A DNA stretch of 64,000 bases, taken from positions 558,001-622,000 of the forward strand of contig NZ_CADIJX010000003.1 in the NCBI RefSeq assembly GCF_902859625.1. The letters are read 5' to 3'. A program made the position numbers and the translations under genes. Below the pieces are notes generated by a model. It saw only the letters and a list, made by a program, of their open reading frames with translations, was not told the DNA's origin and made no database searches. Numbering within the stretch: the stretch's first letter is position 1; the number at the start of each line of letters is the position of its first letter. Positions 42,796 through 53,223 of this stretch are shown one piece after another. The stretch is from Achromobacter pestifer (lineage in GTDB: Bacteria > Pseudomonadota > Gammaproteobacteria > Burkholderiales > Burkholderiaceae_B).

Positions 42796-44619
42796 GTGAA
42801 GTCGTCTTTCAAACAAATGAATATCGGGATCGCCGCGTTGGCGTTTGCGCTGACAACAGGTTTTGCGCTGCCGGCCCAAGCGGCCGACAGCCGGACGCGC
42901 GACGCGACCGGGCCCCGCATGGCGCCCCAGAACCGCCAACCCGAAACCGAGGTGATCCGCCTGCGTCCGGGCCAGTTGCCCTACGTATCGCTGACCGCCG
43001 ATATCTTCTACCGCGTCCTCGCGTCGGAGATTGCCGCACAGCGCGGCATGTACGGCACGGCCGCGACCACCATGGTCGGACTGGCCCGGGACACGGGCGA
43101 TCCTCGCCTGGCCCGTCGTGGCCTGGAATTCCAGCTGGCGGGCGGTAATTTGCCGGGTGCGCTGGAGGCGGCCCGCGTCTGGGCACGCCTGTCGCCCAAC
43201 GATATCGAAGCCAGTTCCACGGAATTGGCCCTGGCCGCCGCCAATGGGCAAACCAAGGGCCTGGCCCAGGCGCTGCGCAATCGCATCGATGCCTCGCGCG
43301 ACAAACCGGCCGCCATCGGCCAGGCCTTGGCCGTGCTGAGCCGTTTGAATGACCGCCGGCTGGCCCTGCGCATCCTGGACGAATCCCTGAGCGACAGCGT
43401 GCGCAAGTTGCCTGCCGCCCATCTGGCGCTGGCCGACGTGGCGTCCGCGTCAGGCGACTACGAGCGCGCGACCGTGGAATCGCGCGCCGCGCTGGCTGCC
43501 GATCCCAAGTCCGAGGCCGCCGCCCAGCGCGTGCTGGAATATGGTTCGAAGGTGGATCCGCAGCGCGCTCAGACCGAGGCCCGCGCCTATATCAACCGCA
43601 ATCCGGGCGCTCGCAAGGTTCGCCTGATGCTGGCCGGGCAACTTGCCGACAGCGGCGACTACAACGGCGCATTGTCTGAACTACAGGCCATGTCGCGCCG
43701 CTCGCCGGAAGATTTCGACCTGCTCTTCATGCAGGCCCAGTTGGCCTATAAGGCAGGCCAGTTGCCGCAAGCCAGGACGCTGCTTCAGCAGTACCTGGAC
43801 GTGCAGCAACAGCGCCAGCGGGCCACCGTGCCCGGCGCAACCGATGCCGGCGCCGCCGCGGCGGACGCGCATGTGCTGTTGGCGCGCATTGCCGAAGACC
43901 AGGGTCGGTACGACGAAGCCATCAATGAACTTGGCCGCATCGACGACCCCACCCTGCGTTATTCCGTCCGCATGCGCCAGGCTGCGCTGCGCGCCAAGAG
44001 TGGCCGGGTGGACGACGCGCTGGCCATGATCGATTCCGCCGGCCCCCAGGACGACGAGGAACGTACTCTGGGCGTGCTGACCAAAGCGCAGATCCTGCGC
44101 GACGCCGACCGCGTCCCGCAAGCCGTGGCCACACTGGAGGCGGCCGACCAAGCGCTGCCGGATACCGTCGAGATCAAGTACGAACTGGCCATGCTGTATG
44201 AACGCCAGAACCGATTGGCTGACCTTGAGCGCATGCTGCGCCAGGTCATTGCACTGGATCCGGACCATGCGCATGCCTACAACGCGCTGGGTTACACGCT
44301 GGCCGACCACAACCAGCGCCTGCCCGAAGCGCTGGACCTGATCACCCAGGCGCTGGAACTGTCGCCGAACGACCCGTTCATCCTGGATAGCATGGGATGG
44401 GTCAAGTTCCGCATGGGCGAATCCGACTCCGCTGCGGAATACTTGCGCCGCGCCTATAGCGTGCGTCCCGAAGCCGACATCGCCGCCCATCTGGCCGAAG
44501 TGCTCTGGACCCAAGGCAAGCGCGACCAGGCGACTGAACTGCTGCGCGCCGCGCTGATGAAGGATCCCAAGAACAAGACCGTCCAGGACGTCGTCAAGCG
44601 TCTGGGGGTGGGTCTGTGA
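42796..44619 (+). CDS. Tetratricopeptide-repeat envelope protein
   Basis: A ~607-residue exported protein of TPR repeats. A signal peptide is visible (basic KSSFKQ, hydrophobic IGIAALAFALTTGFAL, cleavage after PAQA). TPR-like pairs follow through the chain; the clearest are at the C-terminus (AYNALGYTLADHNQRLPEAL, FILDSMGWVKFRMGESDSAA). The frame is open far upstream, across mutM. GTG 42796 is preferred because it gives a signal peptide with a charged N-region; ATG 42733 or 42817 are possible. It overlaps lolB by four bases, so it may help lipoprotein or outer-membrane assembly, but the function is unknown. Confidence 0.82.
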   Translation: MKSSFKQMNIGIAALAFALTTGFALPAQAADSRTRDATGPRMAPQNRQPETEVIRLRPGQLPYVSLTADIFYRVLASEIAAQRGMYGTAATTMVGLARDTGDPRLARRGLEFQLAGGNLPGALEAARVWARLSPNDIEASSTELALAAANGQTKGLAQALRNRIDASRDKPAAIGQALAVLSRLNDRRLALRILDESLSDSVRKLPAAHLALADVASASGDYERATVESRAALAADPKSEAAAQRVLEYGSKVDPQRAQTEARAYINRNPGARKVRLMLAGQLADSGDYNGALSELQAMSRRSPEDFDLLFMQAQLAYKAGQLPQARTLLQQYLDVQQQRQRATVPGATDAGAAAADAHVLLARIAEDQGRYDEAINELGRIDDPTLRYSVRMRQAALRAKSGRVDDALAMIDSAGPQDDEERTLGVLTKAQILRDADRVPQAVATLEAADQALPDTVEIKYELAMLYERQNRLADLERMLRQVIALDPDHAHAYNALGYTLADHNQRLPEALDLITQALELSPNDPFILDSMGWVKFRMGESDSAAEYLRRAYSVRPEADIAAHLAEVLWTQGKRDQATELLRAALMKDPKNKTVQDVVKRLGVGL

Positions 44620-45221
44620 CGGCAGGGGGGCAACAGCGGTTGCTCGGCATGTCGGCTTGGCTGCGCTGGGCGCTGCTGGCCGCACTGGCGCTCACGCTGG
44701 CTGCCTGCACCACCACGCCCAAGCCGATCGAAGGCGTCAGCCCCGATGCGTTTTCACGCATCGGCCGCTTCGCCATCACCGTCAACGAGGAAAGCGGCAA
44801 GCAAAATGCCGTGCAAGGCGGTTTCTCGTGGTCGGACGATGGGCGGCGCTATGTGCTTGACCTGACCAACCCGCTGGGCTCGACCGAGGCCCGCGTGGAA
44901 GGCCAGCCGGGCGCTGCCAGCCTGACCAAGGCCGACGGCACGCGCTTGTTCGCCGACAATCCCGATGCCCTGGCGGAAGACGCACTGGGCAGCAGCATGC
45001 CGGTGTCCGGCCTGCGCGATTGGCTGCGCGGGAAGTTGCCGCCTCAGCCGGAAGCGACGGAAGTGTCGCGCGATGAATTGGGCCGCCCTGCATCCTTCGA
45101 GCAAGGCGGTTGGCGGGCCAGGCTGTCGCGCTACGACACGTTGGGTCCACAACTGCTGGTCCTGGAACGCCAGGAACCCGGTCGCCGCATCATGGTCCGG
45201 CTGGTCGTCAATCAGCCTTGA
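44616..45221 (+). CDS. lolB: Outer-membrane lipoprotein insertion protein LolB
   Basis: Receives lipoproteins from LolA in the periplasm and inserts them into the inner leaflet of the outer membrane; it is itself a lipoprotein. The 201-residue product has a signal sequence ending in the lipobox LAAC (Cys at about residue 31). FSRIGRFAITVNEESGKQNA, GGFSWSD and LDLTNPLGSTEARVEG are the family beta strands, and SGLRDWLRGKLP follows. The GTG 44616 start overlaps the TPR stop (GTGA); ATG 44649 is an alternative and keeps the lipobox. It heads the conserved lolB-ispE-tRNA-prs order, interrupted here by a chemoreceptor gene. Confidence 0.92.
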   Translation: MTAGGQQRLLGMSAWLRWALLAALALTLAACTTTPKPIEGVSPDAFSRIGRFAITVNEESGKQNAVQGGFSWSDDGRRYVLDLTNPLGSTEARVEGQPGAASLTKADGTRLFADNPDALAEDALGSSMPVSGLRDWLRGKLPPQPEATEVSRDELGRPASFEQGGWRARLSRYDTLGPQLLVLERQEPGRRIMVRLVVNQP

Positions 45222-45469
45222 TCCCGGTGGGGCCGTCGCGCCCCGCCGTCTTCCCTCATGTCTTGCTTTGGCCGCCTCCTGCGGCCCGGCCTATCACGTC
45301 CGGTGTTTCGCAATCGGGCGGATAAGCAAGGCAAAGGCGGCGCTGTTACGGCTTGAAATAATCAGGCCAGACTGAATAATTCTCCTCATGCCCGCGCGGG
45401 GCATTGCTACGCGCGAACCGCGACTGTGGCGGCGGCTACACCCGGTCGCCGTCTTTATGGAGAAAGCCT

Positions 45470-47068
45470 ATGTTCAGGAACACGCGCATCGCGACGATGC
45501 TATTGGGAATCATCGCGATATTTTTCACGTTCCAACTGCTGGTGGGCGGCATGGGGTTTGCCGCGCTGCGCCAGACCAACCTGGACGTTGCCCAGCTCTA
45601 CCGCCTTTCCGCGCAGCAGGTCAACGCCGTCAACACCGCCGCGCTGTCGTTGGTGGCGGCTCGTACCGATCTGAGCCGCTATGCCACGCGCGTCGCCCAA
45701 GGCAACACCAGCGATACGACCGCGCTGCGGCTGGCACGCCAGCGCATCGCCTCTGGTGACCGCGCCTTCCAGGGCTTTGCCAATGGCCTGTCGGCCGAGG
45801 AAAAGGCCGCGTCGGCGGATCTGATCCAGGCCTACAACAATTTCAGCGCCAATCTGCAAAGCGTGGGCCGCGTGCTCGAGGCAGGCGACATGGAAAGCTA
45901 TTTCAAGCAGGGCACCCAGCAAGTGCAAGAACTGCTGGTCAGCGAGCGCGATGCCTTCATGGTTCGCGCTGAAGAGGCAGGGCACGGTGCCATGAACGAG
46001 ATTTCCCTGTTCCACACGCTGTTCACGTCGCTGTTGGCCGGCATTCTGGCGTTGGGCCTGGTGATGGCCGTGGGCGCCCAGGTGTTGATCCGCCGCATGA
46101 TCGTGCGGCCGTTACTGGAGGCCGGCGAGATCTTTCGCCGTATCGCCGACGGTGACTTGACCCGCCGCGTGGCGGATCGGGGCACGAATGAGGTTGGTGC
46201 GTTGCTGGCCGCGTTGAAGGCCATGCAGGACAGCCTGGTGCGCACGGTGTCCGCCGTGCGTCGTGGCGTGGACGAGATCAATGTGGGCGCACGCGAAATC
46301 TCGTCGGGCAATACTGACCTGTCCAGCCGCACGGAGCAGCAGGCTGCGTCCCTGGAAGAGACGGCGGCCAGCATGGAAGAGTTGGCGTCCACCGTGAAGC
46401 AAAACGCCGACACCGCGTGCGAGGCCAACCGCATGGTCGCGGCATCCGCCGCCGTGGCGCAGCGTGGCGGACAGGCCGTGGCCAGCGTGGTCGAGACCAT
46501 GCACGCCATTTCCGGCAGTTCCTCGCGTATCGCCGACATCGTCGGCGTGATCGATGGCATTGCATTCCAGACCAACATCCTGGCGTTGAACGCCGCGGTG
46601 GAAGCCGCGCGTGCGGGCGAGCAAGGCAAGGGCTTTGCGGTGGTGGCCAGTGAGGTGCGGACCTTGGCTCAGCGCAGTGCGGCCGCGGCCAAGGAAATCA
46701 AGGAGTTGATCGAGGATTCCGCGCAGAAGGTTGGCATGGGGGCGGGCCAGGTCGAGAACGCGGGCGCCACCATGCGCGAAATCGTGGAGTCGGTGCAGCG
46801 CGTGACCAGCCTGATGGGAGAAATATCCTCGGCATCCGAAGAGCAGGCCAACGGCATCGATCAGGTCAACCGCGCCGTGTCGCAGATGGACAGCGTGACG
46901 CAGCAGAATGCTGCATTGGTCGAAGAGGCTGCGGCGGCGGCCGGCGCGCTGGAGGAGCAGGCCCGGCAATTGGCGGGCGCCGTGTCGGTCTTCAAGCTGC
47001 CTGGCGGACAGGTGATCGATGCGCCCGCCGCGCGCCTGGCGGGTGCAGGCACGCCGCAACTGGCCTGA
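45470..47068 (+). CDS. Methyl-accepting chemotaxis protein
   Basis: A 532-residue inner-membrane chemoreceptor of the Tsr/Tar layout. TM1 is at about residues 11-30, a four-helix-bundle periplasmic sensor follows to about 185, and TM2 ([20 protein letters not shown]) lies near 187-206. A HAMP domain ([20 protein letters not shown]) leads to the signalling hairpin with the invariant tip [20 protein letters not shown]. Flanking methylation helices include [20 protein letters not shown]. The tail SVFKLPGG lacks the NWETF CheR-binding pentapeptide. ATG 45470 follows GGAG. It sits between lolB and ispE and is likely transcribed from its own promoter in the 248-base gap upstream. Confidence 0.94.
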   Translation: MFRNTRIATMLLGIIAIFFTFQLLVGGMGFAALRQTNLDVAQLYRLSAQQVNAVNTAALSLVAARTDLSRYATRVAQGNTSDTTALRLARQRIASGDRAFQGFANGLSAEEKAASADLIQAYNNFSANLQSVGRVLEAGDMESYFKQGTQQVQELLVSERDAFMVRAEEAGHGAMNEISLFHTLFTSLLAGILALGLVMAVGAQVLIRRMIVRPLLEAGEIFRRIADGDLTRRVADRGTNEVGALLAALKAMQDSLVRTVSAVRRGVDEINVGAREISSGNTDLSSRTEQQAASLEETAASMEELASTVKQNADTACEANRMVAASAAVAQRGGQAVASVVETMHAISGSSSRIADIVGVIDGIAFQTNILALNAAVEAARAGEQGKGFAVVASEVRTLAQRSAAAAKEIKELIEDSAQKVGMGAGQVENAGATMREIVESVQRVTSLMGEISSASEEQANGIDQVNRAVSQMDSVTQQNAALVEEAAAAAGALEEQARQLAGAVSVFKLPGGQVIDAPAARLAGAGTPQLA

Positions 47069-47130
47069 GCGAACGCGGATCGGCCGGTGCGTGGCTAGAA
47101 TGTGGGCTTGTCCCGCACCGGTTGTCTTCT

Positions 47131-48030
47131 GTGACTTTGTACGATGTTCCCGCGCCAGCCAAGCTGAACCTGTTCCTGCATGTGGTGGGCCGTCGCGCTG
47201 ACGGCTATCACCTGCTGCAAACGGTCTTCCGTTTCATCGATCTTTGCGACACGTTGCATTTCGATGTGCGAACCGACGGCATCATCAGTCGCGCCACGGA
47301 TTTGCCGGGCGTATCCGAAGCGGATGATCTGACCTTGCGCGCGGCCCATGCGCTGCAACGCGCCACTGGCACGCGCCAGGGCGCGCAGATTGCCCTGGAA
47401 AAGCGGATTCCGCAGGGCGGCGGCCTGGGCGGCGGCTCCAGCGATGCTGCGACGGTGCTGATCGCGCTGAACAAACTGTGGGGGACGGGCCTGACGCGGC
47501 GCGAACTCATGGCGCTGGCCTTGCCGCTGGGCGCGGACGTCCCGGTATTCGTGTTCGGGCAATCGGCATTCGCGGAAGGCGTGGGCGAGGATCTCACCGC
47601 CGTGACCCTGCCGGATCGCGCTTATCTCGTGGCGCAACCGGATACCAGCGTGCCGACTGTTGGAATATTTTCCGCACCCGATTTGACAAGGGATTCTTCT
47701 TACATCACAATAGCGGACTTTCTTGCTTCGCCTAATTCTTCCTTCGGGAAAAATGATCTGGAGCCGGTAGTTCACCGTCTATATCCTGAGGTTCTCAGGG
47801 CATCGCAGTGGCTTAGTGAACAGGGCATACTTGTTCGCATGTCGGGATCAGGCGCGTGTTTATTCGCCGAGTTTTCCGAACTTACCGAAGCCGTTTTGGC
47901 AAAAGCAGAAATAACCGCTATAATGCGCGGCGCTGATAAAACATTCAGCACAACGCATCCAGGGTTTCGGTTAGTGCAGGCATGTACTGGTTTAACTGAA
48001 CATCCTTTGCGGAATTGGATTGCAAGATAG
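47131..48030 (+). CDS. ispE: 4-diphosphocytidyl-2-C-methyl-D-erythritol kinase
   Basis: Phosphorylates CDP-methylerythritol at the 2-hydroxyl in the non-mevalonate isoprenoid pathway. A GHMP-family kinase of 299 residues: [19 protein letters not shown] near the N-terminus, the ATP loop [15 protein letters not shown] and the C-terminal [17 protein letters not shown] 47131 is preferred to TTG 47122 because [11 protein letters not shown] is the usual start in relatives; neither has a strong ribosome site. The first half is GC-rich, but from about 47655 the gene turns AT-rich, with codons unlike its neighbours, and it contains a strong promoter for the tRNA gene that follows. Confidence 0.95.
   Translation: MTLYDVPAPAKLNLFLHVVGRRADGYHLLQTVFRFIDLCDTLHFDVRTDGIISRATDLPGVSEADDLTLRAAHALQRATGTRQGAQIALEKRIPQGGGLGGGSSDAATVLIALNKLWGTGLTRRELMALALPLGADVPVFVFGQSAFAEGVGEDLTAVTLPDRAYLVAQPDTSVPTVGIFSAPDLTRDSSYITIADFLASPNSSFGKNDLEPVVHRLYPEVLRASQWLSEQGILVRMSGSGACLFAEFSELTEAVLAKAEITAIMRGADKTFSTTHPGFRLVQACTGLTEHPLRNWIAR
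47896..47924 (+). promoter_or_regulatory. Strong promoter for tRNA-Gln inside ispE
   Basis: TTGGCA (47896-47901) and a perfect TATAAT (47919-47924) with exactly 17 bases between them. Transcription would start near 47931, about 100 bases before the tRNA. It lies in the last 140 bases of ispE coding sequence. Confidence 0.7.
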
Positions 48031-48031
48031 T

Positions 48032-48108
48032 TGGGGAGTCGCCAAGCTGGTTAAGGCACCGGATTTTGATTCCGGCATGCGAAGGTTCGAATCCTTCCTC
48101 CCCAGCCA
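48032..48108 (+). tRNA. tRNA-Gln (anticodon UUG)
   Basis: A complete 77-base tRNA with CCA encoded. The acceptor stem is TGGGGAG (48032-48038) with CTCCCCA (48098-48104), then discriminator G and CCA (48106-48108). The anticodon loop reads TTTTGAT, giving anticodon TTG for Gln. The T arm contains GGTTCGAATCC. It begins two bases after the ispE stop. Confidence 0.96.
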
Positions 48109-48123
48109 ACCGAATACATAAAA

Positions 48124-48176
48124 AAGCTGTTGAACACGCCTGTAAGACACTGGCCCGGGTTCAGCAGCTTTTTTAT
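48124..48176 (+). terminator. Intrinsic terminator after tRNA-Gln
   Basis: AAGCTGTTGAAC (48124-48135) pairs with GTTCAGCAGCTT (48159-48170) with one G-U pair, followed by six T (48169-48174). The 23-base loop could form extra pairing. It separates the tRNA from prs, although read-through into prs is possible because I see no clear separate prs promoter. Confidence 0.75.
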
Positions 48177-48252
48177 TTTCCGGGTCCGCTGGTGTTTCGT
48201 AGCACCCCGCATCACCTCGTTAGTGTCTTAAAACGACCATCGCATCTCCATC

Positions 48253-49203
48253 ATGGCAAACGATAGCTTCATGATCTTCACGGGCACGGCCAATACTCGG
48301 CTGGCCGTGGACGTAGTCAACCACCTCGATATGTCCCTGGGAAAGATGACCGTCGGTCGCTTCTCGGACGGCGAAGTGATGGTCGAAATCAACGAGAACG
48401 TGCGTGGCAAGGACGTCTTCGTCCTGCAACCCACCTGTGCCCCTACCAATGACAACCTGATGGAAATCATGGTCATGGTTGATGCATTGCGCCGCGCTTC
48501 CGCTGGCCGCATCACCGCCGCGATTCCCTATTTTGGTTACGCCCGCCAAGACCGCCGCCCGCGTTCGGCGCGCGTTGCGATCTCGGCCAAGGTCGTGGCC
48601 AACATGTTGCAAGTGGCTGGCGTTGACCGCGTCCTGACGATGGACCTGCACGCTGACCAGATCCAGGGCTTCTTCGATATCCCCGTGGATAACATCTACG
48701 CCGGTCCGATCTTGCTGGGCGACATCTGGCGCCGCAATTTCTCGAACCTGGTCGTTGTGTCCCCGGACATCGGCGGCGTGGTCCGTGCCCGCGCGCTGGC
48801 CAAGCAGCTGGAAGCCGATCTGGCCATCATCGACAAGCGTCGTCCGCGCGCCAACGTGTCGGAAGTGATGAACATCATCGGTGAAGTCGATGGCCGTACC
48901 TGCATCATCATGGACGACATGGTCGACACCGCCGGCACGCTGTGCAAGGCGGCTCAGGCTCTGAAGGACCGCGGCGCCGGCGCCGTTTACGCCTATTGCA
49001 CGCACCCCGTGCTGTCGGGCGGCGCCATTGACCGCATTGAAGCGTCGGAACTGGACGAACTGGTCGTCACCGACACCATCCCGCTCTCCGAGCAAGGCCA
49101 GGCCAGCGGCAAGATCCGCCAGCTGTCGTGCGCCGCGCTGCTGGGCGAGACCATTCTGCGTATTTCCAACGCGGAATCGGTCAGCTCGCTGTTCGTCGAC
49201 TGA
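48253..49203 (+). CDS. prs: Ribose-phosphate pyrophosphokinase
   Basis: Makes PRPP from ribose-5-phosphate and ATP for purine, pyrimidine, NAD, histidine and tryptophan synthesis. The 316-residue cytosolic enzyme shows the flexible loop [19 protein letters not shown], the metal-binding signature [17 protein letters not shown] and the PRPP-binding loop [18 protein letters not shown]. Length equals the E. coli enzyme (315). It starts at ATG 48253, with a weak ribosome site. Confidence 0.97.
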   Translation: MANDSFMIFTGTANTRLAVDVVNHLDMSLGKMTVGRFSDGEVMVEINENVRGKDVFVLQPTCAPTNDNLMEIMVMVDALRRASAGRITAAIPYFGYARQDRRPRSARVAISAKVVANMLQVAGVDRVLTMDLHADQIQGFFDIPVDNIYAGPILLGDIWRRNFSNLVVVSPDIGGVVRARALAKQLEADLAIIDKRRPRANVSEVMNIIGEVDGRTCIIMDDMVDTAGTLCKAAQALKDRGAGAVYAYCTHPVLSGGAIDRIEASELDELVVTDTIPLSEQGQASGKIRQLSCAALLGETILRISNAESVSSLFVD

Positions 49204-49275
49204 CGCCTTGCGCGTCAGCTGAACCACAGCCCACCCCGTTTTTGCACCTTGCTGGTCGCGGCAAGGCGCAATCAA

Positions 49276-49300
49276 CACGGCGCGCATTTTGCGCGCCGTG
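49276..49300. other. Perfect hairpin between prs and rplY
   Basis: CACGGCGCGC (49276-49285) pairs fully with GCGCGCCGTG (49291-49300) around ATTTT. There is no T-run, so it is not a standard terminator; it may protect prs mRNA or structure the rplY leader. Confidence 0.5.
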
Positions 49301-49347
49301 CCGCTAACTGGTGAAGTCTCTTCGCCATATTGTTTTTGGAGTTTTCC

Positions 49348-49956
49348 ATGAAATTTACCGCCACTGCGCGTAGCGTCCAGGGTTCGAGTGCGAGCCGCCG
49401 CCTGCGCCACGCCGGCCGCGTTCCCGCCATTGTCTATGGTGGAACGGCTGCCCCGTTGAACATCGAACTCGACCACAACGAGATCTACCACGCCCTGCGC
49501 AAGGAAGAATTCCACGCATCGATCCTGCAAATGCAGCTCGAAGGCGCCAAGGAAGAGCAAGTTCTGCTGCGTTCGGTTCAATGGCACGCCTACAAGCCGC
49601 AAGTCCTGCACGTCGACTTCCAGCGCGTGGACGCCAACCAAGCCCTGCGTACCAAGGTGCCGCTGCACTTTGTGAACGCTGAAATCTCGCCGGCCGTGAA
49701 GCTGTCGGGCGCCATCATCAGCCACGTGACGACCGAACTGGAAATCACCTGCCTGCCGAAGGCTCTGCCCCAGTTCATCGAAGTCGACCTGACCGACATG
49801 CTGGCTGGCGCTTCGATCCACCTGGCCGACATCAAGCTGCCCATGGGCGTGACGTACGTCCCCCACGGCGCTGAAGCCAACCCGCTGCTGGCCGCCGCTG
49901 TCGTCAAGGGTGGCGCTGCCGCCGACGAAGCCGAAGCCGCCGCTCCGGCCGCCTAA
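49348..49956 (+). CDS. rplY: 50S ribosomal protein L25 (Ctc form)
   Basis: Binds 5S rRNA in the large ribosomal subunit. The 202-residue long form (TL5/Ctc type) has the N-terminal 5S-binding domain ([38 protein letters not shown]) and a C-terminal beta domain ([20 protein letters not shown]), with an Ala/Glu-rich tail. ATG 49348 follows TTGGAG. It lies between prs and pth, a common bacterial order. Confidence 0.95.
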   Translation: MKFTATARSVQGSSASRRLRHAGRVPAIVYGGTAAPLNIELDHNEIYHALRKEEFHASILQMQLEGAKEEQVLLRSVQWHAYKPQVLHVDFQRVDANQALRTKVPLHFVNAEISPAVKLSGAIISHVTTELEITCLPKALPQFIEVDLTDMLAGASIHLADIKLPMGVTYVPHGAEANPLLAAAVVKGGAAADEAEAAAPAA

Positions 49957-50000
49957 GTCTTGGCGGAAAGCCTACGGGCTTTCCTCTCGGCTTATGCTCG

Positions 50001-50037
50001 AAACCCTGCGTGTGCATTTGCATGCGCAGGGTTTTTT
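50001..50037 (+). terminator. Intrinsic terminator after rplY
   Basis: AAACCCTGCG (50001-50010) pairs with CGCAGGGTTT (50024-50033) and continues into TTTT. The inner TGTGCA...TGCATG may extend the stem. Confidence 0.85.
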
Positions 50038-50056
50038 GGTTTAAACACCCTCCATC

Positions 50057-50656
50057 ATGTCTATTCCCATACGCCTCATCGTGGGATTGGGTAATCCCGG
50101 TCCTGACTACGAAACTACCCGACACAATGCCGGCTTCTGGCTGGCCGACCATCTGGCGGACGATCTGCGCACTTCTTTTTCGTTGGAGAAGTCTTTTTTC
50201 GGCATGGTGGCCAAGTCGCGCCTGGGCGCGGACAACGTGTTGCTGCTCAAGCCCATCACTTACATGAACAAGTCCGGCCAAGCGGTCGGTGCGCTGGCGC
50301 GGTTCTATAAGTTGGAGCCTGAACAGGTGCTGGTGCTGCATGACGAACTGGATCTGTTGCCTGGCCAGGTAAAGCTCAAGCAGGGCGGCGGCCACGCCGG
50401 CCACAACGGCTTGAAGGATATCCAGGCGGTGTTGGGCAGCCCGAACTTCTGGCGCCTGCGCATCGGCATCGGCCATCCGCGCACCTTGAACCTGGCCCAG
50501 CAAGTGGCCGACTTCGTGCTGCATCCCCCGCGCCGCGAAGAACAGAAAGAGATCGAAGCCGTCATCGACCGCTGCCGCGCCGTCGTGCCGGCGATGCTGG
50601 CCGGCGATTTCGCGCTGGCGACTCGCCAACTGCATAGCGGCAACGTCGCAGGATGA
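50057..50656 (+). CDS. pth: Peptidyl-tRNA hydrolase
   Basis: Frees tRNA from prematurely released peptidyl-tRNA. The 199-residue enzyme has [20 protein letters not shown] with the catalytic His, the substrate Asn in [11 protein letters not shown], the catalytic Asp in [11 protein letters not shown] and [15 protein letters not shown] 50057 is the family start. It overlaps the next gene by four bases. Confidence 0.97.
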   Translation: MSIPIRLIVGLGNPGPDYETTRHNAGFWLADHLADDLRTSFSLEKSFFGMVAKSRLGADNVLLLKPITYMNKSGQAVGALARFYKLEPEQVLVLHDELDLLPGQVKLKQGGGHAGHNGLKDIQAVLGSPNFWRLRIGIGHPRTLNLAQQVADFVLHPPRREEQKEIEAVIDRCRAVVPAMLAGDFALATRQLHSGNVAG

Positions 50657-51432
50657 CGGACACGCCCCGCGCCACATCAATCGGAAAAATGCGCTTTCGC
50701 ACCGAGATAGCGGACTTCTGGCGTTTTGTCCGCCATCCGCATCCCGTTTCGCGCCTGCCTGGGCGTGCGGGCGGAAGCACGCTATTGGCCGATTGGTGGC
50801 CCGGCATCGGGCCGGGGCGTTTGTTGGCGTGGGCCGGGCTGCTGTGGATGCTGAATCTGTTCGCGCTGGGGCCGGTTGCCGTGATGGCCGCCGGCATGGG
50901 CGGGGCCACGCACCGGATCGATCCCGCCAATCTACCGTGGCTGACCGCCGTGCTGTGGGCGCCGCTGGTCGAGGAAATGCTGTTCCGCTACGGGTTGCGG
51001 CGTCCCCGCCAGGTGCTGTGGCTGATTCCAGCCTTGCTGCCGGTTGTGTTGTATGGCCCGAAGGTCTGGACTGGATTGTTGCTGGCGGCATTCGTGCTTC
51101 TGGCATGCTGGGGCGCGCGTCAGCGTGCCGAGCCCCTGAAGGGCTGGGACACGACCTGGCGGCGCTATTACCTGAAGCACTTTGGCTTGGTGTTCCACCT
51201 GGTGGCGCTGACGTTCGCTGCCGTGCATCTGACGAACTTCGTCTACAGCAAGACCCCGTACTGGTTGATGCCGCTGTTGGTGTTGCCGCAATGGCTGACG
51301 GGGCTGGTGCTGGGATGGATGCGCGTGCGGCGTGGTATCGGCGCGGCCATCTTGCTGCATGCCACGTTCAACGCCGGCCCCATTTTGATGATCTGGGCTG
51401 TCATGCGCTGGGCGCCCACCGCCGCCAATTAG
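50653..51432 (+). CDS. CPBP-family intramembrane protease-like protein
   Basis: A 259-residue polytopic membrane protein of the CAAX-protease/bacteriocin-processing (CPBP, ABI) family. The three motifs are visible: EE in [15 protein letters not shown] (about residue 105), the His in [12 protein letters not shown] and the His/Asn of [13 protein letters not shown]. About six helices surround them. Substrates of bacterial members are mostly unknown. It starts in a four-base overlap (ATGA) with pth, so it is probably co-expressed, an odd pairing with a translation factor. Confidence 0.85.
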   Translation: MTDTPRATSIGKMRFRTEIADFWRFVRHPHPVSRLPGRAGGSTLLADWWPGIGPGRLLAWAGLLWMLNLFALGPVAVMAAGMGGATHRIDPANLPWLTAVLWAPLVEEMLFRYGLRRPRQVLWLIPALLPVVLYGPKVWTGLLLAAFVLLACWGARQRAEPLKGWDTTWRRYYLKHFGLVFHLVALTFAAVHLTNFVYSKTPYWLMPLLVLPQWLTGLVLGWMRVRRGIGAAILLHATFNAGPILMIWAVMRWAPTAAN

Positions 51433-51527
51433 CGGGGCCGCATCCCTGGGCCGCCAGAAGTGCTCCTGGCCCTGGCCGGGGTAAACTAGAACGTTAACGA
51501 TCAATACCGTACTTACACAGGATTCCC

Positions 51528-52619
<1,092 letters not shown>

Positions 52620-52645
52620 TCGACCTGGCTGGGCTTGAACCGAGG

Positions 52646-52667
52646 CGGCGGCACCGACGTGCCGCCG
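52646..52667. terminator. Hairpin between convergent ychF and a membrane gene
   Basis: CGGCGGCAC (52646-52654) pairs fully with GTGCCGCCG (52659-52667) around a CGAC loop. It lies in the 59-base gap between two convergent genes but lacks T-runs on either side, so it may only block read-through or protect 3' ends. Confidence 0.4.
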
Positions 52668-52678
52668 TACCCGGCACG

Positions 52679-53047
52679 CTACGTCATGGCACCCATGACG
52701 AACCCAACCAGCGCCAGGGCGCTGCCCAGCAACACACACACGGTTGCTGCGATGCCGCCCAGTCCTAGCCGAAGTGCAACTGCGAACACGGCCACGGACG
52801 AGATGCCCACGCTGACGACGGCACCCATCAGCAGGTAGGGCAACAGCATCATCACTCCCATACCGCCATAGACGCAGCCTGGCTGCGACCAGGGAAGCAG
52901 GGAATTGACCACGTAAACCAGTACCGCCATGCCCAGACCTGCCGTCAGGGCGAGGGACCATGCCGTCGCCCTGGGCAGGACGGGTCGTGCCGCGCCTTTC
53001 GTGCCTGGCGCGGAACGAGGGGAATCAGTGGGTGATGGATCAGTCAT
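52679..53047 (-). CDS. Small hypothetical membrane protein
   Basis: A 122-residue protein with a polar ~30-residue N-terminus (TDPSPTDSPRSAPG) and three hydrophobic stretches: SLALTAGLGMAVLVYVVNSL, MGVMMLLPYLLMGAVVSVGI, and LRLGLGGIAATVCVL running to the C-terminal GSALALVGFVMGAM. I recognise no family. The frame is open to 53203 through a tandem duplication, but ATG 53047 starts a sensible protein. It is divergent from the next small membrane gene. Confidence 0.6.
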   Translation of the reverse strand: MTDPSPTDSPRSAPGTKGAARPVLPRATAWSLALTAGLGMAVLVYVVNSLLPWSQPGCVYGGMGVMMLLPYLLMGAVVSVGISSVAVFAVALRLGLGGIAATVCVLLGSALALVGFVMGAMT

Positions 53048-53137
53048 CAGTAGGTTGTTGCCCGGGGAATGATATCGGCGGGTGAATGCGATGCTGCGTT
53101 GGTGCACGATACACTCCATGAATCCAGGTGCATCTGG

Positions 53138-53209
53138 CAGGCACATGCAGGAGAGGCAGTGAATCACCTTCAGCAGGCATATGCAGGAGAGGCAGTGAAT
53201 CACCTTCAG
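53138..53209. repeat. 36-bp tandem duplication
   Basis: Two adjacent 36-bp copies (53138-53173 and 53174-53209) differ at one base (CACATG versus CATATG). Each contains GCAGGAGAGGCAGTG, which resembles a ribosome site. The length keeps the reading frame on both strands, encoding a 12-residue repeat if translated. It lies between two divergent small membrane genes. Confidence 0.9.
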
Positions 53210-53223
53210 TCACCCGTCGCGAC

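Noticed and set aside
48220..49866. 548-residue open frame on the minus strand
   Set aside because: Antisense of prs and rplY; the plus-strand proteins are certain.
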